64,000 nt of DNA from Polaribacter haliotis (GTDB lineage: Bacteria > Bacteroidota > Bacteroidia > Flavobacteriales > Flavobacteriaceae): assembly GCF_014784055.1 (NCBI RefSeq), contig NZ_CP061813.1:2552001-2616000 (forward strand). Reading direction: 5' to 3'. Shown here one piece after another: positions 1-9,534 of the stretch. Under the pieces are notes generated by a model, which ran no database searches, had not been told where the DNA came from, and saw only the letters and a list, made by a program, of their open reading frames with translations. Every line of letters starts with the position of its first letter. Within the stretch, counting starts at the first letter, position 1. The translations under genes and the position numbers were made by a program.

Positions 1-397
1 ATACAAAACATTCTCTCCATTTACTTTATTTGCAGATGCTTGCACTCCAGATGCAACAGATGCAAAAGCTTTTAATAAAGCTGTGGTGAGTTTTTTAGCA
101 AATAAATCGAAAGAAAATCAAACAAAATTAATTGCCTTTTTTGACCTGTGGATTAATAATCATACAAAGTTTCAAAAAATAAATAACAACCCGAAAACCG
201 ATGTTTTAGAACCACTTTCGAGCAATTTAGCGTTGTTATCTTCAATCTTAAAAACAGGATTAATTTCAGGTAAATTATCAACAAATAATTACAAAAAAGT
301 TTTAAAATTGATAAACAAATTAGAAAAACCGATTGCAGATACAGAATTGGTAATTACATCAAAATTAAAAAAACTATTAGTAAATTATAAAAAATAA
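1..397 (+). CDS. C-terminal end of a probable GH20 beta-N-acetylhexosaminidase (partial)
   Basis: The frame is open from the left edge of the window, so the GTG near position 83 is probably internal and the gene starts outside. The visible residues contain LFADACTPDATDAKAFN followed by a helical Lys/Asn-rich tail. From memory this resembles the C-terminal extension of Bacteroidetes family 20 hexosaminidases, which remove terminal GlcNAc/GalNAc outside the cytoplasm. The catalytic domain is not in view, so the assignment rests only on tail similarity and the carbohydrate-related neighbours. The stop is two bases before the next ATG, so it is probably co-transcribed with the SMP-30-like gene. 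Confidence 0.45.
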   Translation, partial: YKTFSPFTLFADACTPDATDAKAFNKAVVSFLANKSKENQTKLIAFFDLWINNHTKFQKINNNPKTDVLEPLSSNLALLSSILKTGLISGKLSTNNYKKVLKLINKLEKPIADTELVITSKLKKLLVNYKK

Positions 398-399
398 AA

Positions 400-1287
400 A
401 TGTTGAAGAAAACCTTTCTAAAAGCACTCCCACTATTACTTATAGGGATTTTTTCTTCTTGTAAAGAAGAACAATTAAGCAATAAAAGCACCGATTTTAC
501 AAAAGCATCTCTTTTTACAAGTGGTATTGAAGGACCAGCTGTAGATAGCCAAGGAAATTTATATGCAGTTAACTTTCAAAAAGAAGGAACTATTGGTAAA
601 GTCGATAAAAATGGAAATGCCTCTCTACTTATAAAACTTCCAAAAAACAGTATTGGAAATGGAATTCGTTTTGATAAAAACGATAATATGTTTATTGCAG
701 ATTATGTGAATCATAATATTTTACAAGTAAAAAAAGGCGAAAATAAAGTTAGAATTTATGCATCCGATTCCACTATGAATCAACCGAACGATTTAGCAAT
801 TGCACCAAATGGAAATTTATATGCAAGTGACCCAAACTGGTCTAACGATACTGGTAATTTATGGTTAGTAAAAGACGAAAAAATTATTTTATTGGAAAAA
901 GATATGGGAACTACCAATGGTGTTGAGGTAAGCCCAAATGGACAAAAACTGTATGTAAATGAATCTGTACAACGAAATATTTGGGTGTATGACATCAATT
1001 CAGATGGAACAGTTACAAATAAGAAACTATTCAAGAAATTTACCGATTTTGGAATGGATGGAATGCGATGTGATATCGAAGGAAATCTATACGTTTGTAG
1101 ATATGGAAAAGGAACTGTAGTAATGCTTTCTCCAGAGGGAAATGTATTGAGAGAAATTGTTTTAAAAGGGAAAAATGTAACCAATATTGCATTTGGCGGA
1201 AAAGACAAAAAACAATGTTTTGTAACAGTTTCAGATAGAGGTTGTTTTGAAACTTTTTTTGCTGAATTTCCAGGAAGAAGTTTTTAA
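400..1287 (+). CDS. SMP-30/gluconolactonase-like beta-propeller lipoprotein
   Basis: This 295-residue protein begins with a lipoprotein signal (lipobox ending at Cys21, IGIFSSC), so it should be membrane-anchored on the periplasmic side. The rest shows spaced blade motifs typical of the SMP-30/gluconolactonase/LRE-like six-bladed propeller: EGPAVDSQGNLYAVN, NGIRFDKNDNMFIADY, QPNDLAIAPNGNLYASD and TNGVEVSPNGQKLYVNE. Family members bind a divalent metal and often hydrolyse sugar lactones. The first-blade Glu, the QPND loop and the NGVEVSPNG segment match the usual metal-site positions. It lies between a probable hexosaminidase and a sugar kinase, which suggests sugar-acid metabolism. The substrate is unknown. 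Confidence 0.8.
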   Translation: MLKKTFLKALPLLLIGIFSSCKEEQLSNKSTDFTKASLFTSGIEGPAVDSQGNLYAVNFQKEGTIGKVDKNGNASLLIKLPKNSIGNGIRFDKNDNMFIADYVNHNILQVKKGENKVRIYASDSTMNQPNDLAIAPNGNLYASDPNWSNDTGNLWLVKDEKIILLEKDMGTTNGVEVSPNGQKLYVNESVQRNIWVYDINSDGTVTNKKLFKKFTDFGMDGMRCDIEGNLYVCRYGKGTVVMLSPEGNVLREIVLKGKNVTNIAFGGKDKKQCFVTVSDRGCFETFFAEFPGRSF

Positions 1288-1395
1288 AAACACTTACTAA
1301 TTGCATTTTTAATAGAATAAGCACTTCATTTTTGAATTATTAATACGTAATAAAAATATTTTATCAAGTATCTTTACTTTTTAAAAGTTAGTATT

Positions 1396-2400
1396 ATGAA
1401 TCAAATAATTACATTCGGAGAAGTTCTAATGCGAATTTCACCTTTAGGAAACAGAAAATTTGTACAATCTAATTCTGTAGAATTCTATTTTGGAGGAACA
1501 GAAGTAAACGTAGGAATTTCTATCGCAAATTTTGGCGGAAACGTAAAACATATTTCTTGCATTTCTAATGATTTTATTGGAGATACAGCAATTTCTTACC
1601 TAAATAAATTTGATTTAGATACTTCTGCAATCGTACGTTCTGGAAGACCTTTAGGTGTTTATTTTTTAGAAGTTGGTGCAGTAATGAGAGCAAGTTCTAT
1701 TTCTTACAATCGTTCTCATTCTTCATTTTCGGAAATTGTGCCTTCCATGGTAAATTGGGAGAAATCTTTAGAAAACGGAAAATGGTTCCATTGGACAGGA
1801 ATTACACCAGCTTTAAATAAAGGAAGTAAAGACACTTTGTTAGAAGGCTTAAAATTAGCTAGAAAACAAGGAATGCAAATTTCTGCGGACCCAACTTACA
1901 GAAGTGGTTTGTGGAAATATGGCGAAGATGCAAAAGAAGTCTTATCAGAATTAATTAATTATTCAACCATTTTTATTGGCGGAATTAACGAAATAAACGA
2001 ACTTTTAGGTACTGATTTTTCTTATTCAAACGAAGATTTTGAAGAAGCAAGCAAACAACTAATGGAGAAATTTCCTTCCATAGAAAAAGTGTTTGATAAA
2101 ATTAGAACTTCCATAAATTCTTCATGGCACAAAATACGTGCAAGAATGTGGAATGGTAAAGAATTTAAAGAAACCGAAGATTTAGATATTACACATATTG
2201 TAGATAGGATAGGAACTGGAGATGCTTTTGCAGCAGGTTTAATTCATGGTTTGCAAAACTTCGACGATTTTAAAGCGATGCAATTTGCTTCTGCAGCTTG
2301 TGCTATAAAACATACCTATTTAGGTGATGTAAATTACGCAAACGAAAAAGATGTAATGACAATTTTAGACGGAAATACAACAGGAAGATTAAATAGATAA
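1396..2400 (+). CDS. kdgK: PfkB-family sugar kinase, probable 2-keto-3-deoxygluconate kinase
   Basis: A cytoplasmic ribokinase/PfkB-fold kinase of 334 residues. The N-terminus has the substrate-lid glycines (FYFGGTEVNVGISIANFGG) and the C-terminus has the PfkB signature DRIGTGDAFAAG with the catalytic Asp. Length and overall layout fit 2-dehydro-3-deoxygluconokinase, which phosphorylates KDG from uronate-polymer breakdown (alginate, pectin, ulvan). Other PfkB sugar kinases remain possible. A gap of about 108 bp separates it from the SMP-30-like gene, so it may have its own promoter. The gene ends in a shared terminator with the convergent aminopeptidase. Confidence 0.75.
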   Translation: MNQIITFGEVLMRISPLGNRKFVQSNSVEFYFGGTEVNVGISIANFGGNVKHISCISNDFIGDTAISYLNKFDLDTSAIVRSGRPLGVYFLEVGAVMRASSISYNRSHSSFSEIVPSMVNWEKSLENGKWFHWTGITPALNKGSKDTLLEGLKLARKQGMQISADPTYRSGLWKYGEDAKEVLSELINYSTIFIGGINEINELLGTDFSYSNEDFEEASKQLMEKFPSIEKVFDKIRTSINSSWHKIRARMWNGKEFKETEDLDITHIVDRIGTGDAFAAGLIHGLQNFDDFKAMQFASAACAIKHTYLGDVNYANEKDVMTILDGNTTGRLNR

Positions 2401-2419
2401 TATTTAAAATAATAAGCAA

Positions 2420-2450
2420 AAAAAAGCGAGTTGAAAAACTCGCTTTTTTA
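2420..2450. terminator. Bidirectional intrinsic terminator
   Basis: A GCGAGTT / AACTCGC stem with a GAAA loop is flanked by an A-run on the left and a T-run on the right. It can terminate both the kinase on the plus strand and the aminopeptidase on the minus strand. Confidence 0.9.
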
Positions 2451-2463
2451 AATTTAATTCAGT

Positions 2464-3759
2464 TTAAGACTGGTTCATAATATCTTCAATCTCATCTGCT
2501 TCAATAGGAATATTTCCCATTAAATTAAAAGGTTCTCCTTTTTGTTGAATTACAACATCGTCTTCTAAACGAATTCCAAAACCTTCTTCAGGAATATAAA
2601 TTCCAGGTTCTACAGTAAACACATTGTTTGCTTGCATTGGCTCATGTAAAAGTCCATAATCATGCGTATCTAAACCAATATGATGGCTCGTTCCATGCAT
2701 AAAGTACTTTTTATAAGCTGGCCAATTTTTATCTTCATTTTGTACATCAGCTTTATCTAACAAACCTAATTTTAATAGTTCAGAAGTCATAATATCACCA
2801 ACTTCTACATGATATTCTTTCCAAATAGTTCCAGGAACTAATAATTTTGTTGCTTCTTTTTTCACGTGATTTACAGCATTATAAACTGCTTTTTGTCTGT
2901 CAGAAAAACGACCAGAAACAGGTACAGTTCTACTTAAATCACTTTTATAATTTGCATATTCTGCAGCAATATCAAACAAAATTAAATCTCCAGCTCTACA
3001 CTCTTGATTGTTTTCGATATAATGCAAAACATTGGCATTATTTCCTGAGGCAATAATTGGTGTATATGCAAATCCTTTAGACCTATTTCTAACAAATTCA
3101 TGTAATAATTCCGCTTCAATTTCATATTCCCAAACACCAGGTTTTATAAAATTTAAAATTCTGCGGAAACCTTTTTCAGTAATATTACAAGCATGTTGCA
3201 TTAAATCCAATTCAATTTGGTCTTTTACAGAACGTAAACGCTGTAAAATAGGATTGCTTTTCGCAACAGAATGAGCAGGATATTTTGCCAATAACCATTT
3301 TGTAAAACGATCTTCGCGAGTTTGAGTTTCTACATTTGCTCTATAATGTTCGTTGGTGTTAATGTAAAAAGTATCTGCATAAGAAGACATTTCAAACAAG
3401 ATTTTATGTAAATCTTGAAGCCAAAAAACAGTTTTAACGCCACTTGTTTTAAAAGCAGCTTCTTTGGTTAGTTTTTCTCCTTCCCAAACAGCAATATGAT
3501 CGTTAGTTTCTGTAACAAATAAAACCTCTCTTAAATCTTCATTTGGGCAATCTGGAAACAACATTAAAATACTTTCTTCTTGGTCTACACCAGATAAATA
3601 GAAAATATCTCTGTGTTGTTCAAAAGGCATTGTACTATCTGCACTTATTGGATAAATATCGTTAGAATTAAAAACAGCAATACTTTTTGGCTTCATTTGA
3701 GAAGCAAAGTTTTTACGGTTTTTTATAAATAATTGTGAGTCTATAGGATTGTATTTCAT
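2464..3759 (-). CDS. pepP: Xaa-Pro aminopeptidase (M24B, aminopeptidase P)
   Basis: This 431-residue metallopeptidase removes N-terminal residues that precede proline. The N-terminal aminopeptidase-P domain covers about residues 1-150. The pita-bread catalytic domain follows, with the expected metal ligands: Asp in LILFDIAAEYANYKSDLSR, His in MHGTSHHIGLDTHDYG, Glu in FTVEPGIYIPEE and Glu in GIRLEDDVV. No signal peptide is seen, so it is cytoplasmic. It is transcribed alone on the minus strand and shares its terminator with the upstream sugar kinase. The length fits the bacterial PepP family. Confidence 0.93.
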   Translation of the reverse strand: MKYNPIDSQLFIKNRKNFASQMKPKSIAVFNSNDIYPISADSTMPFEQHRDIFYLSGVDQEESILMLFPDCPNEDLREVLFVTETNDHIAVWEGEKLTKEAAFKTSGVKTVFWLQDLHKILFEMSSYADTFYINTNEHYRANVETQTREDRFTKWLLAKYPAHSVAKSNPILQRLRSVKDQIELDLMQHACNITEKGFRRILNFIKPGVWEYEIEAELLHEFVRNRSKGFAYTPIIASGNNANVLHYIENNQECRAGDLILFDIAAEYANYKSDLSRTVPVSGRFSDRQKAVYNAVNHVKKEATKLLVPGTIWKEYHVEVGDIMTSELLKLGLLDKADVQNEDKNWPAYKKYFMHGTSHHIGLDTHDYGLLHEPMQANNVFTVEPGIYIPEEGFGIRLEDDVVIQQKGEPFNLMGNIPIEADEIEDIMNQS

Positions 3760-3865
3760 GTTGAATTGTATTTAAAACTCAAAGGTAAGAAATCTAAACC
3801 CCAACATGAAATGAGAAGTAGATAACTACAAATTTATCAACTTTATTAAATAGATTAAAATATTA

Positions 3866-4009
3866 CCACATAGAAACATAGAAAACATAGAGTTTTGCGC
3901 CCTATTTTAATATTATTAACAGGCAAATTCGCAGAAAATGCACAGATTTTCCCTCAAAGATTTTTCCACAAAGATTGGCTATGTTTTCTATGTACCTATG
4001 TCGTAAAAC
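3866..4009. repeat. Inverted-repeat element (ACATAGAAAACATAG type) in the helicase-pepP gap
   Basis: CATAGAAACATAGAAAACATAG (3869-3890, 22 nt) recurs as its near-perfect reverse complement at 3979-4000 (20 of 22 positions match). The right half, from TTTTTCCAC at 3961 to about 4009, is also found at 38308-38356 with 42 of 49 matches. No gene was recognised in the 300-bp gap between the helicase and pepP. The copies look like a dispersed intergenic element. Confidence 0.7.
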
Positions 4010-4055
4010 TCCACAAACAGGCTAATTTCCCCCTTTGGGGATTAAAAAGGGCTTT

Positions 4056-5390
4056 TTAATAACGCTTCTTTTTAGGAGCTCCAGTTCTACCTCTTCCAGA
4101 AGTTGCACCAGCAGGTTTATTTCCTTTAAAGTGTGGTTTTCTTTTTGGTCTTTTATCATCAGAAGAACTTCCAGGATTTCCATTAGAAGGTCTTTGCTTT
4201 TTCTTTTTCCCAAAAGAACCTTTACTCTGTGTAGCAGCTCTTTTTGGTGGGGCAGTATCAGTAGGTTCAAAACCTTCTAAAACAGAAGAATTTAACTTCT
4301 CTTTCAATATTTTTTCAATTTCACTTTGGTATTCTACTTCCTCACTACACACAAAAGAAATTGCTTCTCCAGCTGCACCAGCTCTACCAGTTCTACCAAT
4401 TCTATGCACATAATCTTCTGGTACATTTGGCAATTCGAAATTAATTACGTGAGGTAATAAAGGAATATCTAAACCACGAGCAGCAATATCTGTTGCCACC
4501 AATATTTTTATAGAATTATCTTTAAAATTCTTTAACGCTTTTGTTCTTGCACCTTGACTTTTATTTCCATGAATTGCAGCCGCAGAAATGCCAGCTTTAA
4601 TCAATTTTTCTGTCAATTTATTAGCACCGTGTTTTGTTCTTGTAAAAACCAAAACTTGTGTCCAATTGTTATCTTTTATTAACTTTATAGCAAGCTCTGT
4701 TTTTTGCTTTTTATCAACTTTATAAACCTTGTGCGTTACTTTTTTAGCGGTAGAATTTTGCGGAGCAGTTTCCACAGAAACTGGGTTTCTTAAAATAGTA
4801 GCAGCCAATTTTTTAATATCGTTCGAAAAAGTGGCCGAAAACATCAAATTCTGACGCTTTTCCGGCATAAAACTAATAATTTTGTTAATATCTCTAACAA
4901 AACCCATGTCTAACATTCTGTCTGCTTCATCCAAAATTAAAACGTCAACTCGTTTAAAAGAAACCGCTTTTCTATCATGTAAATCCAATAATCTACCAGG
5001 AGTTGCCACTAAAATATCTACTCCGTTTTTTAATGTTGCAATTTGTGGTTTTGCATTAACTCCACCAAAAACAACAGCAGATTTTATGTTCACATATTTG
5101 CTGTATTCTCTTACGTTGTCATAAACTTGTGCTGCTAATTCTCTTGTTGGCGTTAAAACCAAGGCACGTAAAGGTCTGTATTTTGGGTGTTTCGTTTCCG
5201 ATAAATATTGTAAAACTGGCAAGGTAAAACCTGCTGTTTTTCCAGTTCCTGTTTGGGCAGAAGCTAAAATATCTTTTCCTTCTAAAATATACGGAATTGC
5301 TTTTTCTTGTATTGGTGATGGTTTGGTGTATCCTTTTTCCTCAACTGCTTTTACCAACGCTGCAGATAAACCTAAATCTTTAAATGTCAT
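4056..5390 (-). CDS. rhlE: DEAD-box ATP-dependent RNA helicase, RhlE type
   Basis: A 444-residue RNA helicase with all core motifs in order: Q motif ([12 protein letters not shown]), Walker A AQTGTGKT at about 45-52, PTRELA, DEAD at about 155, SAT, then the second RecA domain with ARGLD and [10 protein letters not shown]. After about residue 370 it has a low-complexity Lys/Arg/Gly-rich tail, as in RhlE/CsdA-type proteins, probably for RNA binding. It unwinds structured RNA in ribosome assembly and mRNA turnover, often at low temperature. It is monocistronic, with a TATCTTTG -7 box upstream on the minus strand. Confidence 0.93.
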   Translation of the reverse strand: MTFKDLGLSAALVKAVEEKGYTKPSPIQEKAIPYILEGKDILASAQTGTGKTAGFTLPVLQYLSETKHPKYRPLRALVLTPTRELAAQVYDNVREYSKYVNIKSAVVFGGVNAKPQIATLKNGVDILVATPGRLLDLHDRKAVSFKRVDVLILDEADRMLDMGFVRDINKIISFMPEKRQNLMFSATFSNDIKKLAATILRNPVSVETAPQNSTAKKVTHKVYKVDKKQKTELAIKLIKDNNWTQVLVFTRTKHGANKLTEKLIKAGISAAAIHGNKSQGARTKALKNFKDNSIKILVATDIAARGLDIPLLPHVINFELPNVPEDYVHRIGRTGRAGAAGEAISFVCSEEVEYQSEIEKILKEKLNSSVLEGFEPTDTAPPKRAATQSKGSFGKKKKQRPSNGNPGSSSDDKRPKRKPHFKGNKPAGATSGRGRTGAPKKKRY

Positions 5391-5434
5391 AAATAATATT
5401 TACGAAACACGCTTTACGTAGCGGTTTCTGTGGG

Positions 5435-5442
5435 CAAAGATA
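5435..5442 (-). promoter_or_regulatory. Probable -7 promoter element of the RNA helicase
   Basis: The minus strand reads TATCTTTG, matching the Bacteroidetes TAnnTTTG consensus, about 45 bp upstream of the helicase ATG. No clear -33 TTTG is visible. The implied leader is about 38 nt. Confidence 0.5.
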
Positions 5443-5477
5443 CGTTGTTTTTAGTTGAAGGCATTTAATTATTTTTT

Positions 5478-5561
5478 GGGCGTTTTAACAGGCTTTCGCT
5501 ACTCGCTTTTTTTGTTGAAAAAACAAAAAAGAGCTCAAACAGGTCGCTCTATCCTTAACGC
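5478..5561. repeat. Structured intergenic element GGGCGT...GCTTTTTTTGTT hairpin...CCTTAACGC
   Basis: This 84-bp stretch has edges GGGCGTT and CCTTAACGC, an internal GGCTTTCGCT box, and a central hairpin in which GCTTTTTTTGTT pairs with AACAAAAAAGAGC. It ends with GAGCTC...GCTCTATCC. From memory the layout resembles an intergenic repeat common in flavobacterial genomes. It occupies much of the 309-bp gap 5391-5699. The rest of that gap holds the helicase promoter and an unremarkable A+T-rich leader. Confidence 0.55.
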
Positions 5562-5699
5562 TTATGGAGTGTTTGGCAAAGCTTGTGAACTACTTTTAAA
5601 TTCGTGAATTCTTGGCAAAACAATCCTAAAACATGTTAATTTTTTTGATATTCAATTTACAAGTAGTAATTTCATCAATTCAAACCAAACTTTACTTCT

Positions 5700-8528
5700 A
5701 TGAAAACTCTTTTTCAATTCTTATTGGTGTGTTTTTCGGCAACACTATTTGCACAAACACCAACAAATTCAAGTGAAATTCAACAATCTTTAGATCAAAA
5801 ATCTAAAATGATTGAATCTTCATTAGTCAAAAATGTAGCATTTACTAATATTGGTCCAACTGTAATGAGTGGAAGAGTTTCAGATGTTTCTGTAAATCCA
5901 GAAAACCCAACAGAATTTTATGTTGGTTATGCATCAGGAGGTTTGTGGCATACAAACAATAATGGAACCACATTTACGCCAGTTTTAGACAATTCTCCAA
6001 CTCAAAATATTGGAGATATTGCAGTAGATTGGAACTCTGGAACCATTTGGGTAGGAACAGGAGAAAAAAACTCTTCACGTTCTTCGTATGCAGGAATTGG
6101 AATATTAAAGTCTACAGACAAAGGAAAAACGTGGACAAATGTTGGTTTGCCAGATTCGCATCATGTAAGTAGAATTCTTATCAATCCAAATAATGCAGAT
6201 GAAGTAATTGTTGGGGTAATTGGTCATTTATATTCTTCAAATACAGAAAGAGGAATTTTTAAAACTACAGATGGAGGAAAAACGTGGACAAAATCACTTT
6301 TTATAAACCAAGACACAGGAATTATAGATGTTGCAGTTGCACCAGAAAACTTCAATATAATGTATGCCGCTTCTTGGGAAAGAGAACGTAAAGCGTGGAA
6401 TTTCGATGGAGATGGAAAAAATTCTGCAATTTATAAAAGTACAGATGCAGGAACTTCTTGGGCGAAGGTTGCAGACAAATCTGGTTTCCCAACAGGAAGT
6501 GGAGTGGGTAGAATTGGTTTAGCTGTTTTTAATGAAAATACGGTTTATGCATTGCATGATAGTCAATTTAGAAGACCAAAAGGAAAAACCAAAAAGCCTT
6601 CAGATGCCTTAACAAAAGAAGATTTTAAAACAATGTCTTCTGCTGAGTTTTTAAACTTATCAGATAAAAAACTAAATTCCTATTTAAAAAATAACGGATT
6701 TCAAGAAAAATACAAAGCACAAAACGTAAAACAAATGGTGCGTGTTGGAACTGTTAAACCTATAGATTTAGCAAGTTATTTAGAGGATGCTAATTCTATA
6801 ATGTTCGACACTCAAGTTATTGGTGCAGAAGTTTTTAAAACTACAAATGGCGGAAAATCTTGGAAAAAAACGCATGATAATTTTTTAGACGGTGTTTATA
6901 GTTCTTATGGATATTATTTCGGAGAAATTAGAGTCGATTTACAAGACGAAAACGGAATTTACGTTTTAGGAGTTCCTATTATAAAATCGAAAGATGGAGG
7001 AAAAACATTTACGTCTATAAGTAGAGAAAATGTCCATTCAGATCATCAAGCATTGTGGGTAAATCCTAAAAAATCTGGACATATTTTAAATGGGAATGAT
7101 GGTGGTTTAAATCTTTCTTATGATGATGGAGAAAATTGGATTAAATTAAACGATCCTGCAGTTGGGCAATTTTATTCGGTTTTTGCAGATAATCAGAAGA
7201 ATTATAAAGTGTATGGAGGTTTGCAAGATAATGGAGTTTGGGTAGCAGAACATAATGCAAGAATCGATAAAAGATGGCATCAATCTGGTCAAAATCCATA
7301 CGAATCTATTATGGGTGGAGATGGAATGCAAGTTCAGGTAGATAATAGAGATGCAAATATTGTGTATACAGGATCTCAATTTGGAAATTATTATAGACTA
7401 GATAGATCTTCTGGAAGAAATAAATACATTCAACCAAAACATACTTTAGGCGAAACTCCTTATCGATTCAACTGGCAAACTCCAATACTTTTATCGAAAC
7501 ACAATCAAGATATTTTATATTTTGGAGGAAATAAATTACACAGATCTTTCAATAAAGGAGATAATTGGGAGACCATTTCTGGCGATTTAACTACTGGAGG
7601 AAAAAAAGGAAATGTTGCTTATGGAACGTTAACTACAATTTCTGAAAGTCCGTTTCAATTCGGATTAATTTATGTTGGTTCAGATGATGGATACATTAAC
7701 ATAACTAAAAATGGAGGAGGTAATTGGACAAGAATTTCTAACAATTTACCACAAAATTTATGGGTTTCTAGAGTAATTGCTTCAGCACATAAAAAAGAAC
7801 GTGTATATGCCACTTTAAATGGTTACAGATTTGATGATTTTGCGACTTATGTGTATGTTTCTAACGATTATGGACAAACCTGGGAAAGCATTAGTAACAA
7901 CATACCAACTTCGCCAGTAAATGTAATAAAAGAAGATCCTGAGAATGAAAACCTATTATATGTAGGAACTGATAATGGGTTATATGTTTCTCTTAATCAA
8001 GGAAATTCTTGGGAGGCGTTTTCTAAAGATTTACCAAATGTAGCTGTACACGATTTGGTAATTCAACCAACAGCAAAACATTTAATTGTGGCAACTCATG
8101 GAAGAAGTTTATACAAAGCAAATGTTGCCAATTTGCAATTAATGGATGGCGATGTTTTAGGTAAATCGAGCAATGTTTTTGCTATAAACAGTATTAGAAA
8201 AAGTAATAGATGGGGAAGTTCTTGGAGCCAATGGAGAAATGCTTTTTTACCAGAAATTACAATTCCTTTTTATGCAAATTCATCTAGAAAAGTAACAATT
8301 GATGTGTATGCTGGTGATGTAAAAGTAAATTCGATCTCTACAGACGCAAACAAAGGTTATAACGAAGCAAAATTTGATGTTTCTTTTTCTAAAAAAGGAA
8401 AAAGAGCTTTTGAAAAAGAGAATAAAAAAGTAAAAATAACCAAAGCTCAAAACGATGTTTTCTATTTACCAAAAGGAAAATATACTGTTAAAATTGGAGA
8501 TGCAAAAAGTGCGTTTGAAATAAAATAA
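5700..8528 (+). CDS. Secreted BNR/sortilin-like beta-propeller repeat protein
   Basis: A 942-residue protein with a Sec signal peptide (MKTLFQFLLVCFSATLFAQ). It carries many Asp-box/BNR motifs such as STDKGKTW, TTDGGKTW, STDAGTSW, TTNGGKSW and KSKDGGKTF, spread along two propeller-like halves. This matches the VPS10/sortilin-type 'glycosyl hydrolase' proteins of Bacteroidetes. Despite that name, no catalytic pair was recognised. A T9SS C-terminal sorting domain was not seen; the last 100 residues look like a small beta domain. Location is periplasm or cell surface. A substrate-binding or peptidase-linked role has been suggested for relatives, but the function is unknown. Two small genes follow closely. 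Confidence 0.8.
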   Translation: MKTLFQFLLVCFSATLFAQTPTNSSEIQQSLDQKSKMIESSLVKNVAFTNIGPTVMSGRVSDVSVNPENPTEFYVGYASGGLWHTNNNGTTFTPVLDNSPTQNIGDIAVDWNSGTIWVGTGEKNSSRSSYAGIGILKSTDKGKTWTNVGLPDSHHVSRILINPNNADEVIVGVIGHLYSSNTERGIFKTTDGGKTWTKSLFINQDTGIIDVAVAPENFNIMYAASWERERKAWNFDGDGKNSAIYKSTDAGTSWAKVADKSGFPTGSGVGRIGLAVFNENTVYALHDSQFRRPKGKTKKPSDALTKEDFKTMSSAEFLNLSDKKLNSYLKNNGFQEKYKAQNVKQMVRVGTVKPIDLASYLEDANSIMFDTQVIGAEVFKTTNGGKSWKKTHDNFLDGVYSSYGYYFGEIRVDLQDENGIYVLGVPIIKSKDGGKTFTSISRENVHSDHQALWVNPKKSGHILNGNDGGLNLSYDDGENWIKLNDPAVGQFYSVFADNQKNYKVYGGLQDNGVWVAEHNARIDKRWHQSGQNPYESIMGGDGMQVQVDNRDANIVYTGSQFGNYYRLDRSSGRNKYIQPKHTLGETPYRFNWQTPILLSKHNQDILYFGGNKLHRSFNKGDNWETISGDLTTGGKKGNVAYGTLTTISESPFQFGLIYVGSDDGYINITKNGGGNWTRISNNLPQNLWVSRVIASAHKKERVYATLNGYRFDDFATYVYVSNDYGQTWESISNNIPTSPVNVIKEDPENENLLYVGTDNGLYVSLNQGNSWEAFSKDLPNVAVHDLVIQPTAKHLIVATHGRSLYKANVANLQLMDGDVLGKSSNVFAINSIRKSNRWGSSWSQWRNAFLPEITIPFYANSSRKVTIDVYAGDVKVNSISTDANKGYNEAKFDVSFSKKGKRAFEKENKKVKITKAQNDVFYLPKGKYTVKIGDAKSAFEIK

Positions 8529-8533
8529 TAACC

Positions 8534-8896
8534 ATGAAAACAACACCAGAACACAACAAAAGAGTTGCAGAAATGAAGTTTTTTTCTGTTTGGCCACATT
8601 ACGTTACAAAAGTAGAGAAGAAAGGTAGAACAATAGAAGAATTATACCAAGTTATAGAATGGTTAACAGGTTTTAATCAGAAAAAAATAAAAGAGTTTAT
8701 TGATGAAAAAATTACTTTTCAAACATTTTTTGAAAGAGCAAATTTAAACCCAAATGCTCATTTAATAAAAGGAGTAATTTGTGGTTATAGAATAGAAGAA
8801 ATAGACAATCCGTTAACCAAAAAGGCTCGTTATTTAGATAAATTAATAGATGAATTAGCTAGAGGTAGAAAAATGGAAAAAATATTACGAGAATAA
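8534..8896 (+). CDS. DUF2200 family protein
   Basis: A 120-residue soluble protein. KRVAEMKFFSVWPHYVTKVE, IEWLTGFNQ and IDNPLTKKARYLDKLIDELARG match the DUF2200 family as remembered. It has no signal peptide or membrane segment, so it is cytoplasmic. It begins 5 bp after the BNR-repeat gene and ends 3 bp before the next, which fits an operon. No function is known for the family. Confidence 0.8.
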   Translation: MKTTPEHNKRVAEMKFFSVWPHYVTKVEKKGRTIEELYQVIEWLTGFNQKKIKEFIDEKITFQTFFERANLNPNAHLIKGVICGYRIEEIDNPLTKKARYLDKLIDELARGRKMEKILRE

Positions 8897-8899
8897 ATA

Positions 8900-9523
8900 A
8901 TGAAAAAACTACTTCCTATACTCTTCTTTGTGTTTGTAGTTTCAACAAATGCACAATCCGATTTTAAAAGTTTTCTAAAATTATCTGGACCTATAAAAAC
9001 ATGGGTTTTGTTTCATCCTTTTAAAGCTAAAAAGTCTCTAGAAATTTCTATGGAAACAAACAGAGTTGCAGATTCCATAAGAAAAACGAATTTATTGGAT
9101 GGAGATCCTGCTGGAGGCCAAGTAGATGCTTTTAGACATGCTTATTGGATGGCTCGTTTGCGACAAGAATTAGGAAAATCTTCTGCAAGATCTTTAGGAA
9201 AAGCACACGAAAGAGATAATTACATTACCTATAAAAAAATGAAATTAGAAGATGGAGTTGTGCCTGATGAGATTTCATCGGAAATGGATTTGTATAATAA
9301 TGAAGAAGGTTTAAAAATTATCACTAGAAATAGTGAAGTTTCAAAAAACGGATTAATTTTTAGAATTGTAAATGCCATTCATCATGGAAAAATGAAAATT
9401 ATCAAAAAAGATAAAGATGGTAATTTTTTAACTTGCGATGGAAAAATAATTCCAAAAGAAAGTTTAAAAAGGAAATGGAAAAATAGTAAATGTTTAATTT
9501 CTTCTAATCAAAAAATTCGTTAA
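8900..9523 (+). CDS. Exported protein of unknown function (DUF6973-like)
   Basis: A 207-residue protein with a Sec signal (FVVSTNAQS cleavage region). The core has the motif GGQVDAFRHAYWMARL, then SLGKAHERDN and MDLYNNEEGL. The conserved Asp, Arg, His and Glu in this pattern resemble DUF6973 proteins; a metal-binding hydrolase fold is possible but not shown. The C-terminus is Lys-rich. It is the last gene of a short run with the BNR protein and DUF2200. Confidence 0.65.
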   Translation: MKKLLPILFFVFVVSTNAQSDFKSFLKLSGPIKTWVLFHPFKAKKSLEISMETNRVADSIRKTNLLDGDPAGGQVDAFRHAYWMARLRQELGKSSARSLGKAHERDNYITYKKMKLEDGVVPDEISSEMDLYNNEEGLKIITRNSEVSKNGLIFRIVNAIHHGKMKIIKKDKDGNFLTCDGKIIPKESLKRKWKNSKCLISSNQKIR

Positions 9524-9534
9524 AAAAGTTTCAG

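Noticed and set aside
780..1208. 142-codon open frame on the minus strand inside the SMP-30-like gene
   Set aside because: It has no recognisable domain and lies fully inside a well-supported plus-strand gene. Similar antisense frames in the DUF1080, HEAT and pyk genes are also shadows of A+T-rich coding DNA.
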